DNA from: Butyricimonas faecihominis
GTDB taxonomy: Bacteria > Bacteroidota > Bacteroidia > Bacteroidales > Marinifilaceae
Length of the DNA stretch: 64,000 nucleotides
Assembly: GCF_033096445.1 (NCBI RefSeq)
Contig: NZ_AP028155.1
Span: forward strand, 186,001 to 250,000
Direction: 5' to 3'
Both the position numbers and the translations under genes were made by a program. A model generated the notes under the pieces. It was not told where the DNA came from. It saw only the letters and a list, made by a program, of their open reading frames with translations, and did no database searches. Each line of letters begins with the position of its first letter. Positions within the stretch are counted from its first letter, which is position 1. Shown one piece after another: positions 35,413 through 43,653 of this stretch.

Positions 35413-36498
35413 ATGATTATGGAACAGAATATTTTTAACACTGTATATAAGGTCAATCATGCCGGTGGGTCAGGCAGTTGTTTTTACTTGAAAAATTATG
35501 ACCTGTTCGTGACGAATTACCACGTGGTGGACGGTTTCCGCGAGGTTGCCCTGCAAGATAACGACAAAAATCGTTTTTACGCTAGAGTAGTGTTGGTGAA
35601 CCCGGCAAAGGATATAGCCTTTTTAAAAGCCGAGGGGGATTTCTCCGCCCTACCGGAAATCGCTTTGTCCGCGTTAGATAGCGTGTCTATCGGCCAGAAG
35701 ATCAACGTGGCAGGTTACCCGTTCGGGATGCCGTTCACGGTAACCGAGGGAACCGTGTCGTCCCCAAGGCAGTTGATTAACGATAGTTATTATATCCAGA
35801 CGGATGCCGCCGTGAATCCGGGAAACAGCGGGGGACCGATGTTCAATGACCGGGATGAACTGGTCGCAATCACGGCAAGCAAAATCACGGATGCGGATAA
35901 CATGGGATTCGGTATTCCGGTGACGGCTTTACGTGAGTTATTGGAACAGATCGGTGATCTGGATACAAGCGTATATAACGTGCAATGTAATAGTTGTGAC
36001 GAGTTTATTTCCGATGAAGAGGAATATTGCCCGTCATGCGGGGATAAGTTGCCGTCGAATGTTTTCCAGGAACGTTCATTGACCGACTTGGCAGTTTTCT
36101 GCGAGGAAGCTATTCAGGCTATGGGAATTAATCCCGTGTTGGCCCGTGTCGGTTACGAGAGTTGGGTGTTCCACAAGGGAAGTTCAGAGATCCGTATGTT
36201 CGTGTACCAGCGTTCTTACCTGTTCTGTACTTCACCGATCAACGTGTTACCGAAGAAGAATCTCGAACCCGTGTTGACGTACTTGTTGAATGCAGAGGTG
36301 AAACCTTATCAATTGGGATTGGACGGTAATCAGATTTATCTGTCTTACCGGATTCATATCTCCGACATCTTCTCTGATTTTGCAGACGAGGTACAGAAAA
36401 ATATCACGAATATGGCATTCAAGGCAGATGAGCTGGATAATTACCTGATGGATACTTTCGGGTGTGAATTGTCCGAGTATGCCAAGAATGACGCTTGA
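35413..36498 (+). CDS. Cytoplasmic trypsin-like serine protease with zinc ribbon and YbjN-like domain
   Basis: A 361-residue protein without signal peptide. Residues 1-180 form a chymotrypsin/HtrA-like protease with a complete triad: His37 (TNYHVVDGF), Asp67 (KDIAFLKA) and Ser139 (GNSGGP). Instead of a PDZ domain there is a zinc ribbon (Cys192, Cys195, Cys206, Cys209; CNSCDEFISDEEEYCPSCG). The C-terminal half (about 222-355) contains TSPINVLPKKNLEPVLTYLL, which aligns by eye with the YbjN-like region of the upstream protein. Start ATG 35413, with ATG 35419 as alternative. No HtrA partner or membrane anchor is seen, so the substrate is probably cytosolic. Confidence 0.85.
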   Translation: MIMEQNIFNTVYKVNHAGGSGSCFYLKNYDLFVTNYHVVDGFREVALQDNDKNRFYARVVLVNPAKDIAFLKAEGDFSALPEIALSALDSVSIGQKINVAGYPFGMPFTVTEGTVSSPRQLINDSYYIQTDAAVNPGNSGGPMFNDRDELVAITASKITDADNMGFGIPVTALRELLEQIGDLDTSVYNVQCNSCDEFISDEEEYCPSCGDKLPSNVFQERSLTDLAVFCEEAIQAMGINPVLARVGYESWVFHKGSSEIRMFVYQRSYLFCTSPINVLPKKNLEPVLTYLLNAEVKPYQLGLDGNQIYLSYRIHISDIFSDFADEVQKNITNMAFKADELDNYLMDTFGCELSEYAKNDA

Positions 36499-36518
36499 TA
36501 GAGGAAAATATATTGAGT

Positions 36519-36712
36519 CAAGGAGGCTGTTCAAAAAGTCTCTTCTCAAACTCCCTCCCCCCTTCGGGGTACTCCCTCTATAAACAGAGGGAGAGCTGAA
36601 ATACTTCCTGTCTTCGGGAAGAGTCACCAGCTCCTCCTCTGTTTATAGAGGAGGTGGCACGAAGTGACGGAGGAGTTTTTGGAAATAAAATGACTTTCCG
36701 AACGGCCTCTCT
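36519..36712. repeat. Family A palindromic element, copy A1
   Basis: About 194 bp with inverted termini AAGGAGGCTGTTCAAAAAGTC and GACTTTCCGAACGGCCTCT. The core has CTCCCTCTATAAACAGAGGG and CCTCTGTTTATAGAGGAGGT hairpins around GAAGAGTCACCAGCTCC. It lies between the protease and acetyltransferase genes. Related copies occur at 39892, 46356, 54303 and 57882. Confidence 0.88.
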
Positions 36713-36731
36713 GTATAAAGTAAAAAAAATG

Positions 36732-37292
36732 ATGAAGACAGAGAAAGAGAAGATGCTTGGCGGGGAGCTGTATAACGCCATGGACCCCGTACTATACGCG
36801 GAGAGGAGTCGGGCCAAAGAGTTGTTGTACGATTATAATCATACCCGGCCTTCCGAGAAAGAGATCAGGGAACGTATCTTGCGGGAATTATTAGGAAGTA
36901 CAGGGGATGATTTTCTGATTGAACAGCCGTTTAATTGTGATTACGGGTATAATATCCGCATCGGGGAGAATTTCTATGCGAACGTGGGGTGTACGATTCT
37001 CGACGTGGCTCCCGTGACGATTGGTGATAACGTGATGCTTGCCCCGAACGTGAACATATACACGGCAGGTCACCCATTGGATGCGGAGATTCGTAATTCG
37101 GGGTTGGAATACGCTTATCCGGTAAATATCGGGAATAATGTCTGGATTGGGGGAAACGTGACGATTGTACCGGGAGTAACTATTGGTGCTAATACGGTGA
37201 TCGGCGCGGGGAGTGTTGTGACGAAGGATATTCCGGCTAACGTGGTTGCCGTGGGAAATCCTTGTCGGGTTGTCCGGAAAATTCCAAAATAG
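36732..37292 (+). CDS. Maltose/galactoside O-acetyltransferase-like hexapeptide enzyme
   Basis: About 186 residues of the maltose acetyltransferase type. The N-terminal Mac domain reads MKTEKEKMLGGELYNAMDPV, and the left-handed beta-helix repeats include IGENFYANVGCTILDVAPVTI, IYTAGHPLD (with the catalytic His) and VWIGGNVTIVPGVTIG. It transfers acetyl from acetyl-CoA to a sugar hydroxyl. An open frame extends upstream through the end of repeat A1 but is not conserved-looking; ATG 36729 or 36732 is the start. Confidence 0.9.
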   Translation: MKTEKEKMLGGELYNAMDPVLYAERSRAKELLYDYNHTRPSEKEIRERILRELLGSTGDDFLIEQPFNCDYGYNIRIGENFYANVGCTILDVAPVTIGDNVMLAPNVNIYTAGHPLDAEIRNSGLEYAYPVNIGNNVWIGGNVTIVPGVTIGANTVIGAGSVVTKDIPANVVAVGNPCRVVRKIPK

Positions 37293-37340
37293 AGATGATT
37301 GTGTATATAATTGTTGTATCTTTATCTGCAAAATGAGAAT

Positions 37341-38090
37341 ATGGATAAAGTAATTTTAACCCAAGAGAATATAGAACAGGAACATATTTGTTGTGCCATG
37401 TCTGACAAGAAAAGTGCTGAGGGTGTGGAGGCCAAGAAAGAGTGGTTGGCGTGTCGTATGGAGGAGGGATTGAAGTTTGTCAAACTGAATGTCCGGGGAA
37501 AAGTTTTCATCGAGTATTTACCGGCTGAATATGCTTGGGTGCCTATCGAGGCGGACGGCTACACCTTCATCAATTGTCTGTGGGTGGCCGGATCGTTTAA
37601 AGGACACGGATACGGTCGGGAGTTGTTGAAAACGTGTGAGGAAGATGTTGCGGGTACAAACGGTGTGGTCGTGATGGTAGGGAAGAAGAAGTTACCGTAT
37701 CTTTCGGACAAGGCTTTTTTCATCAGGCACGGGTACGAGGTGTGTGATTCGTGTGTTCCGAACATCGAATTATTGGTAAAACGGTTCAGACCGGATGCAC
37801 CGTTTCCTCGTTTTAAATCGTGTGCCTCTGCCGGTTTGGGCGATGATGTTAAGGGAATAGATATATTTTACACGGCACAATGTCCTTTTACGGTGCCCTA
37901 TATCAAACTACTAGATCCGGTTATTCAATCTTCAAGTGTTCCCGTGCGGGTACACCCGATAATGACTCATGAAATGGCACGGGATCATCGGGCGCCGCTC
38001 ACCACGTATAGCGTGTTCGTGGATGGGAAATTTTATACCCGAGAAGTTCTTACTCCGGTAAAGTTACAGAAACTACTGGCGGAACAGTAG
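37341..38090 (+). CDS. YoaP-like GNAT N-acetyltransferase
   Basis: A 249-residue protein from MDKVILTQENIEQEHICCAM; an upstream in-frame start at 37311 is less likely. The GNAT core (about 40-130) has the acetyl-CoA loop WVAGSFKGHGYGRELL. The C-terminal part (about 175-245) resembles the YoaP domain: IDIFYTAQCPFTVPYIKLLD, a thioredoxin-fold-like strand with one Cys, then TTYSVFVDGKFYTREVLT. The target is unknown. It follows the hexapeptide acetyltransferase by 48 bp. Confidence 0.85.
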   Translation: MDKVILTQENIEQEHICCAMSDKKSAEGVEAKKEWLACRMEEGLKFVKLNVRGKVFIEYLPAEYAWVPIEADGYTFINCLWVAGSFKGHGYGRELLKTCEEDVAGTNGVVVMVGKKKLPYLSDKAFFIRHGYEVCDSCVPNIELLVKRFRPDAPFPRFKSCASAGLGDDVKGIDIFYTAQCPFTVPYIKLLDPVIQSSSVPVRVHPIMTHEMARDHRAPLTTYSVFVDGKFYTREVLTPVKLQKLLAEQ

Positions 38091-38113
38091 GTCCGGTTTG
38101 GAGGCTCGGTAAA

Positions 38114-38977
38114 TTACAGGTCTGTTTCTACCGTGTCTTTTTTGTCAATGTAATTGGAGAAACGGAATTCTGGCATACCGAGGGCCATGGCGGCATGAAT
38201 CGTGCCGTTTATTCCCAGCATATTAGCGAGAGTTCCCTTGTTTTCCTGATGGATGGCAGTGCAGACGAATCCCATGGAGAATTGGTTTACCCCGAGACAT
38301 TCCGCCATGAGTGACCCGTTCTGATAAGCCAGATTTGCGTCTGCGCTCCCGAAACGACTGGTTTTGGGCGTGTGGATAAACAGGGCGGCTGTGGCTCCCC
38401 GCAGAATCATGTCGTGTCCGTTGGCATACTCCCGGTTCAGGCGGTCAAACACGGGCAGGTAACGGTAGGCGTCCGGCATAATTCGTTTCAAGATGGGTTT
38501 TAGTATCGGGTTTTTCAATTTCTTGGCGGCCGAGTTAAATACGTCTAGCGTGAAACGGCTGATTGCGTCCAGTTGTTTGGGATCGGTTACCAGTGTGAAG
38601 TGTACTTGTTGCATATTACTTGCCGTTGGAGCACGATGGGCGGCCTCGATGATTTGTTCCAGCATCTCTCTGGGAATCGGTCTGGTTGAAAATGCCCTGT
38701 TCGAACGGCGGGCTTTGCACACGAGCATCATTTGTTCGGGGGTGGGGTAGTCACTGTATTTGAACGCGTGTACCTTTTCAGGCGGGAATTCGGAATGAAG
38801 TACCGAGCTGGTAGGACATACTGCCACGCAATGCCCGCACACGATGCAGTTTTCTACGTTTTGTACTTTTACCGCGGAGCCTTTTGTTTCCTGTGTGATG
38901 ATCTGTGAAGGGCATACTCGTGCGCACTTGCCGCATTTAATGCAGGTACCCGTGTTGATACTTAATTTTCCGTCCAT
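38114..38977 (-). CDS. Ferredoxin-nitroreductase fusion protein
   Basis: A 287-residue protein. Two [4Fe-4S] motifs occupy residues about 10-62 (CIKCGKCARVCPSQ and CIVCGHCVAVCPTS). An FMN nitroreductase domain follows (about 85-275; RRSNRAFSTRPIPREMLEQI at the FMN site and ANLAYQNGSLMAECLGVNQF). Electrons would pass from the clusters to FMN and then to an unknown acceptor. This fusion is common in anaerobes. Confidence 0.92.
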   Translation of the reverse strand: MDGKLSINTGTCIKCGKCARVCPSQIITQETKGSAVKVQNVENCIVCGHCVAVCPTSSVLHSEFPPEKVHAFKYSDYPTPEQMMLVCKARRSNRAFSTRPIPREMLEQIIEAAHRAPTASNMQQVHFTLVTDPKQLDAISRFTLDVFNSAAKKLKNPILKPILKRIMPDAYRYLPVFDRLNREYANGHDMILRGATAALFIHTPKTSRFGSADANLAYQNGSLMAECLGVNQFSMGFVCTAIHQENKGTLANMLGINGTIHAAMALGMPEFRFSNYIDKKDTVETDL

Positions 38978-39017
38978 GATTCTGTCATTTTGCCTGTGTT
39001 AATAATACGTTGTATTG

Positions 39018-39049
39018 TTTACAAAAATAATGAATATTCTTTAACTTTG
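39018..39049 (+). promoter_or_regulatory. Candidate promoter of the YdcF-like gene
   Basis: TTTA (39018-39021), a 20-bp spacer and TAACTTTG (39042-39049), about 33 bp before the ATG at 39082, fit the Bacteroidetes promoter pattern with one mismatch in the upstream box. Confidence 0.45.
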
Positions 39050-39081
39050 GAATCGTAAATTTGAACTAACCGGGGTATTAT

Positions 39082-39579
39082 ATGAAACAGATCGTTTTAA
39101 CATTGGGGGCACCGAATGATGAACAGGGAAATTTAAGCCCGATGGCGGTGGATCGGCTAGAGTGTACATTAGGGCTTTATCTTCATAATGATGGTGTGAA
39201 GATTCTTTGTACCGGGGGATTTGGTGAATCCTTCAACACGACCAATCATCCTCATGCTTATTATTCAAAACGTTTTTTGATCGAGCGAGGGGTAAGGGAA
39301 AGTGATTTCTTGGAATTTGCGCTGACCACGAATACGGTGGAGGACTTCCGGATGTCAAAGCCGATAATCGAGCGGGAAAGGCCGGATTTGTTGTTCATTG
39401 TTACTTCTGATTTTCACATGGAGCGGGTGAAATTACTACATGGTCTTATTTTGAACTATCCTCACGTGGTTTTTATCCCGGCAAAATCAAGTCTGTCGGG
39501 AGAAGAGTTAGCTCCTTTGGTTTTACACGAGAAACTTGCCGTCAAGAGTTTACGGGATCGGGATTTTAAACTGTATTAA
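39082..39579 (+). CDS. YdcF/DUF218-like protein
   Basis: A 165-residue soluble protein with the DUF218/YdcF Rossmann-like pattern: VLTLGAPNDEQGNLSPMAVDR at the start, ILCTGGFGE (GG loop), LTTNTVEDF (the TxxxT/N segment), and IVTSDFHMERVK (the SxxxHxxRA-type motif with His). Unlike the membrane-anchored YdcF proteins it has no transmembrane helix. The function of the family is not settled; a hydrolase or SAM-binding role has been proposed. Confidence 0.8.
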   Translation: MKQIVLTLGAPNDEQGNLSPMAVDRLECTLGLYLHNDGVKILCTGGFGESFNTTNHPHAYYSKRFLIERGVRESDFLEFALTTNTVEDFRMSKPIIERERPDLLFIVTSDFHMERVKLLHGLILNYPHVVFIPAKSSLSGEELAPLVLHEKLAVKSLRDRDFKLY

Positions 39580-39617
39580 TTGGGATGGATATTTTTAAGA
39601 AAAAACAAATTCTTTCT

Positions 39618-39647
39618 TTTGTGAATTTAAATTTTCCTTTATCTTTG
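39618..39647 (+). promoter_or_regulatory. Promoter of tRNA-Ser
   Basis: TTTG (39618-39621), an 18-bp AT-rich spacer and TATCTTTG (39640-39647), 11 bp before the tRNA, match the Bacteroidetes consensus. The same TATCTTTGCA sequence precedes the rRNA operon. Confidence 0.75.
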
Positions 39648-39658
39648 CATCCGCATTT

Positions 39659-39743
39659 GGAGAGGTGGCAGAGTGGTCGATTGCGGCGGTCTTGAAAACC
39701 GTTGTACTGCGAGGTACCGGGGGTTCGAATCCCTCCCTCTCCG
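39659..39743 (+). tRNA. tRNA-Ser (anticodon TGA)
   Basis: Acceptor stem GGAGAGG/CCTCTCC, D-arm GGCAGAGTGGTCGATTGC, anticodon stem GCGGT/ACCGT around loop CTTGAAA (anticodon TGA), a long class II variable arm (TACTGCGAGGTA) and T-arm GGGGGTTCGAATCCCTC. The 3' CCA is not encoded. Confidence 0.97.
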
Positions 39744-39761
39744 CCCAAGTCGCACGAAACG

Positions 39762-39795
39762 AGAGAGTTAGCACACGAAAGCTGACTCTTTTTTG
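39762..39795 (+). terminator. Terminator of tRNA-Ser
   Basis: AGAGTTAGC and GCTGACTCT pair around an eight-base loop, followed by a run of T residues at 39789-39794. Confidence 0.85.
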
Positions 39796-39891
39796 TATTT
39801 TAAAGGATTCGAACGAAGGGATGGTGGGTTCGTAACGCATTCATGAGAAGTCCGAAGGTTGTGGGTTCCTCTAAGGTAATGCTTGTTTTCA

Positions 39892-40030
39892 TACTCAAAC
39901 TCCTCCGTCACTTTGTGCCACCTCCTCTATGAACAGAGGAGGAGCTGGTGACTCTTCCCGAAGACCGGGAGTATTTCAACTCTCCCTCTGTTTATAGAGG
40001 GAGTACGGCGAAGCCGGGAGGGAGTTGGTT
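39892..40030. repeat. Family A palindromic element, copy A2 (termini missing)
   Basis: Core only: CTCCTCCGTCACTTTGTGCC through the paired CCTCTATGAACAGAGGAGGA and CCTCTGTTTATAGAGGGAGT hairpins to CGGCGAAGCCGGGAGGGAGT. The GGCTGT-type ends found in A1 are not recognisable. It lies after the tRNA terminator; the region 39796-39891 holds nothing I can identify. Confidence 0.8.
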
Positions 40031-40178
40031 TACTGCAAATTCGTATATAAGTTCCTAATTTTTTATCTACGAATAGGCGAATGTTATCTATTGGTTTTAG
40101 GCAAAAGTCGTTTTTGGAAACCCGTGTTCTTTTTAATGTAATAAAATGATTGTATCTTCGTACCCATATTGGCGTTTT

Positions 40179-41531
40179 ATGAATAAAGTACTGATTATAG
40201 ACGATGAAGATCAATTAAGGGGATTATTATCCCGGATCATAGGGCTGGAGGGGTACGAGGTCTTCCAGGCGGATTCCTGCAAGAACGGGTTAAAGCAATT
40301 AGCTTTGCACGATCCGGACGTGGTGTTGTGTGACGTGCGTTTGCCGGACGGGAACGGGGTGGAGTTGATTGCGGAGATCAAGCGGGTAAAGCCGCTGGTG
40401 GAGGTGATCATGCTGACGGCCCACGGGAATATTCCCGATGGGGTGCAGGCGATCAAAAACGGGGCATTTGATTATCTCACGAAAGGGGATGATAATAACC
40501 GGATTATCCCGTTGATCAGTCGGGCTATGGATCAGGTGGCAAAGGCCAAGCAGGAGAGTCAGGCGGAGATTCCGGTGGATCGGGAATACTCGTTTGACAC
40601 GATTCTAGGGAGTTCAATGGCAATCCGGGAGGCCATTGCGCTGGCAAAGAAGGTTTCCGTGACGGATGTCCCCGTGCTATTAACGGGGGAAACCGGAACG
40701 GGGAAAGAGGTGTTCGCGCAGGCGATTCACCGGAATAGCGAACGGGCCAAGAAGTCTTTCGTGGCGGTGAATTGTGCGGCTTTCAGCAAGGAATTGCTGG
40801 AGAGCGAGATGTTTGGACATAAAGCGGGTTCTTTCACGGGCGCTTTGAAGGACAAAAAGGGATTGTTCGAAGAGGCGAATCACGGCACCATATTCTTGGA
40901 TGAGATCGGGGAAATGGCGTTTGATTTGCAGGCGAAGTTGCTGCGTATTTTGGAGGCTGGTGAATTTATTAAAATAGGAGATACGAAACCCACGAAGGTG
41001 GACGTGCGGGTGATCGCAGCCACGAACCGGGATTTGACAAAAGAGATCGGGAACGGGCATTTCCGGGAGGATTTATATTACCGGCTTTCCGTGTTCTGTA
41101 TTCCGCTACCGCCGTTGCGGGAACGGGTGGAGGATATAGAAGTGTACGCGCGGGCTTTCGTGCAATATTTCGGGGCGAAGATGAAGAAGAAGGGGTTGGA
41201 GATTCATCCGGATTACATGGAATGTTTGAAACGTTACGGCTGGCATGGAAATGTCCGGGAATTGCGTAACGTGGTGGAACGGAGTATCGTGATCGCGGGA
41301 GAGGGGCAGTTGACGGAGGATGATCTGCCGCTTGAATTGCGACGTCCGGTTCCGGCCGCGGGAGAAACGGGAGGATTTTCCGATTTCGACATGGCGAATA
41401 TCGAGAAAAATCATATCCGGAGGGTTCTTCAACACACGGGGGGCAACAAGACGGAGGCTGCCCGGTTGATGCGTATCGGGTTAACTACTTTGTACCGTAA
41501 AATCGAGGAATACGGTTTGGGAGATAAATAA
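40179..41531 (+). CDS. NtrC-family sigma-54-dependent response regulator
   Basis: A 450-residue protein from MNKVLIIDDEDQLRGLL; the upstream in-frame ATG at 40146 is less likely. The receiver domain (1-120) has phospho-acceptor Asp52 (VLCDVRLPDG). The AAA+ domain (about 145-385) shows Walker A GETGTGKE, the sigma-54 contact loop as GSFTGA (GAFTGA variant), Walker B GTIFLDEIGEM and an R-finger region. A Fis-type helix-turn-helix closes the protein (GNKTEAARLMRIGLTTLYRK). It directly precedes kdp, whose promoter region has a partial -24/-12 sequence, so it probably controls K+ uptake. No kinase gene is adjacent. Confidence 0.93.
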   Translation: MNKVLIIDDEDQLRGLLSRIIGLEGYEVFQADSCKNGLKQLALHDPDVVLCDVRLPDGNGVELIAEIKRVKPLVEVIMLTAHGNIPDGVQAIKNGAFDYLTKGDDNNRIIPLISRAMDQVAKAKQESQAEIPVDREYSFDTILGSSMAIREAIALAKKVSVTDVPVLLTGETGTGKEVFAQAIHRNSERAKKSFVAVNCAAFSKELLESEMFGHKAGSFTGALKDKKGLFEEANHGTIFLDEIGEMAFDLQAKLLRILEAGEFIKIGDTKPTKVDVRVIAATNRDLTKEIGNGHFREDLYYRLSVFCIPLPPLRERVEDIEVYARAFVQYFGAKMKKKGLEIHPDYMECLKRYGWHGNVRELRNVVERSIVIAGEGQLTEDDLPLELRRPVPAAGETGGFSDFDMANIEKNHIRRVLQHTGGNKTEAARLMRIGLTTLYRKIEEYGLGDK

Positions 41532-41564
41532 CAAGTATCGTTCGTTTGTTTTCCGTTTTGTTAT

Positions 41565-41597
41565 ACCGAAATGGAAGGATGACCTTTTCATTTTGGT
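41565..41597. promoter_or_regulatory. Large inverted repeat, candidate activator site upstream of kdp
   Basis: ACCGAAATG (41565-41573) and CATTTTGGT (41589-41597) pair in eight of nine positions, with an inner AAGG/CCTT pair. The centre is about 100 bp before the candidate -24 element, the usual distance of an enhancer site for NtrC-type activators. It could instead be a terminator hairpin for the regulator gene, although no T-run follows directly. Confidence 0.45.
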
Positions 41598-41679
41598 AGG
41601 GTTTCTTGTCTTTTATTCATTCCAATAAAGATGTTTATATTCTTGTTTCATAGATGGTTATAATAATTGTTTCTTCATG

Positions 41680-41695
41680 TGGCATACCATTGGTA
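41680..41695 (+). promoter_or_regulatory. Candidate sigma-54 promoter of kdp
   Basis: TGGCATACCATTGGTA has a good -24 half (TGGCA) and the right spacing to a poor -12 half (TGGTA against TTGCA). It would start transcription about 27 bp before the microprotein ATG. It is also part of an ATACCA-T-TGGTAT palindrome (41684-41696), so it may be a repressor site instead. Confidence 0.35.
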
Positions 41696-41733
41696 TCACA
41701 AGGGCAAAGATTATTGAATTAATATATGAAATT

Positions 41734-41829
41734 ATGGAACAGGTATTATCATTTATTTTCTTGTGTCTGACAGGCGTCGTCTGTTACTGGTTTTTCTTTA
41801 AGTGTATTGATTGGTTTGAGAAGATTTAA
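41734..41829 (+). CDS. 31-residue membrane microprotein at the head of kdp
   Basis: The frame MEQVLSFIFLCLTGVVCYWF continues FFKCIDWFEKI and stops. It is one hydrophobic helix with an acidic N terminus and a short charged C terminus. It ends 12 bp before kdpF, with AAAGGAGG between, consistent with co-transcription. Not KdpF itself, which follows. Possibly a second small regulatory subunit of the pump; this is inference from position. Confidence 0.6.
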   Translation: MEQVLSFIFLCLTGVVCYWFFFKCIDWFEKI

Positions 41830-41841
41830 AGGAGGAAAAAA

Positions 41842-41922
41842 ATGTTTACGGTATTATTTATTTTTAGTGTGGTGATGTTCGGGTACATGATGTATGTACT
41901 GGTTCGGCCCGAGAAATTTTAG
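41842..41922 (+). CDS. kdpF: Potassium-transporting ATPase small subunit KdpF
   Basis: 26 residues, MFTVLFIFSVVMFGYMMYVL then VRPEKF. A single membrane helix ending in a short polar tail with terminal EKF is the KdpF pattern; the subunit stabilises the KdpABC complex. It is preceded by a GGAGG sequence and followed after 12 bp by kdpA. Confidence 0.85.
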   Translation: MFTVLFIFSVVMFGYMMYVLVRPEKF

Positions 41923-41934
41923 ATAAAATAAGAA

Positions 41935-43632
41935 ATGAATACAGAGATTCTAGGTAGTGTATTGCAGGTCGTCCTGTTGGTGGTACTGGCTTACCCGTTG
42001 GGACGTTACATTGCAAAAGTGTACAAAGGGGAGCGTGTATGGACGGATTTTATGGCTCCCGTGGAGAGATGGATGTTTAAATTAAGCGGTATAAACCCGG
42101 AAGAGTCAATGAACTGGAAGAAATTCTTGGTGGCATTGTTGACGATCAACCTGTTTTGGTTCTTCTGGGGAATGTTCCTTCTGGTCTTCCAAGGGCATCT
42201 GCCGTTGAACCCGGATGGGAATGTGGGACAAACACCCGATCAGGCGTTCAACACCTGTATCAGTTTCATGGTAAACTGTAATTTGCAGCATTATAGCGGT
42301 GAATCGGGATTGACTTATTTCACCCAGTTGTTCGTGATCATGTTGTTTCAGTTTATCACTGCCGCCACGGGTATGGCTGCGTTGGCCGGGATATTCCGGG
42401 CGATGGCTGCCAAAACGACACGGGATTTCGGTAACTTCTGGGCGTTGCTCGTGAAGAGTTGTACCCGAATCTTGTTACCGTTAGCTTTGGTTGTTGGTTT
42501 TATCTTGATCATAGAAGGTGTTCCGATGGGCTTTGACGGGAAAATGGAAGTGACCACGTTGGAGGGACAGACCCAGATGATTTCACAGGGACCGACGGCT
42601 GCCATCGTGCCGATCAAGCAGTTAGGAACGAATGGCGGTGGTTATTTCGGGGTGAATTCTTCCCATCCTTTGGAGAATCCGACTTTCCTGACGAACATGA
42701 CGGAATGTTGGTCGATATTAATTATCCCGATGGCGATGGTGTTCGCGCTGGGATTCTACTTGAAACGTAAAAAGTTAGCATACACGATCTTCGGAGTGAT
42801 GTTGTTTGCCTTCCTTGTGGGTGTTTTTGCCGCTCATTATTTTGAAATGCGAGGCAGTGAGCAGATCAACGAGCTGGGGATAGCCCAAGAACTGGGAAGC
42901 ATGGAAGGTAAAGAAATCCGTATCGGTTCCGCGGGTACGGCCCTGTGGAGCCAAGTGACTACGGTGACATCCAATGGTTCCGTGAACGGTATGCACGATA
43001 GTCTGACTCCCATCACGGGAATGTTCACGATGTTGAACATGATGATAAACTGTTGGTTCGGCGGTGTCGGAGTGGGATTCATGAATTACTACGTGTTTAT
43101 CATCATAGCCGTGTTTATCAGTGGATTGATGGTCGGGCGTACCCCGGAGTTCCTAGGGAAGAAGGTGGAAGCGAGAGAGATGAAGATAGCCATGATCGTG
43201 GCATTGGCTCACCCGTTCTTTATCTTGTTGTTCACGGCGATAGCTAGTTTCTTGGCGGCTCACAATCCCGAACTGGCGGGAGCTTGGCTGAATAACCCTT
43301 CGTTCCACGGTTTAAGCGAGATGCTATACGAGTACACCTCTTCGGCTGCCAATAACGGTTCCGGTTTCGAGGGATTGAGCGATAACACCTATTTTTGGAA
43401 CTACACGTGCGGTATCGTGCTGATCATGGGACGTTACCTCCCGATTGTCGGTCAGGTGGCCATTGCCGGGTTGCTGGCAAGTAAGAAGTTTATCCCGGAG
43501 AGCGCGGGTACGCTAAAGACGGACACGACGACTTTTGCCGTCATGACTTTCCTCGTAATCTTTATCGTGGCAGCCTTGTCGTTCTTCCCGGCATTGACGT
43601 TAGGGCCTATCGCTGATTATTTATCATTTTAG
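41935..43632 (+). CDS. kdpA: Potassium-transporting ATPase channel subunit KdpA
   Basis: A 565-residue membrane subunit that selects and takes up K+. Its four channel-like repeats contain filter segments such as NTCISFMVNCNLQHYSGE, LGTNGGGYFGVNSSHPLENP, MNMMINCWFGGVGVGFM and YTSSAANNGSGFEG, each with the conserved Gly of degenerate K+ filters. Length is normal for the family. Confidence 0.96.
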   Translation: MNTEILGSVLQVVLLVVLAYPLGRYIAKVYKGERVWTDFMAPVERWMFKLSGINPEESMNWKKFLVALLTINLFWFFWGMFLLVFQGHLPLNPDGNVGQTPDQAFNTCISFMVNCNLQHYSGESGLTYFTQLFVIMLFQFITAATGMAALAGIFRAMAAKTTRDFGNFWALLVKSCTRILLPLALVVGFILIIEGVPMGFDGKMEVTTLEGQTQMISQGPTAAIVPIKQLGTNGGGYFGVNSSHPLENPTFLTNMTECWSILIIPMAMVFALGFYLKRKKLAYTIFGVMLFAFLVGVFAAHYFEMRGSEQINELGIAQELGSMEGKEIRIGSAGTALWSQVTTVTSNGSVNGMHDSLTPITGMFTMLNMMINCWFGGVGVGFMNYYVFIIIAVFISGLMVGRTPEFLGKKVEAREMKIAMIVALAHPFFILLFTAIASFLAAHNPELAGAWLNNPSFHGLSEMLYEYTSSAANNGSGFEGLSDNTYFWNYTCGIVLIMGRYLPIVGQVAIAGLLASKKFIPESAGTLKTDTTTFAVMTFLVIFIVAALSFFPALTLGPIADYLSF

Positions 43633-43653
43633 AATTTGAATTATAAATCGTGT

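Noticed and set aside
39566-39840. Minus-strand open frames over tRNA-Ser (containing [13 protein letters not shown])
   Set aside because: These are translations of the tRNA gene and its flanks, a well-known spurious annotation.
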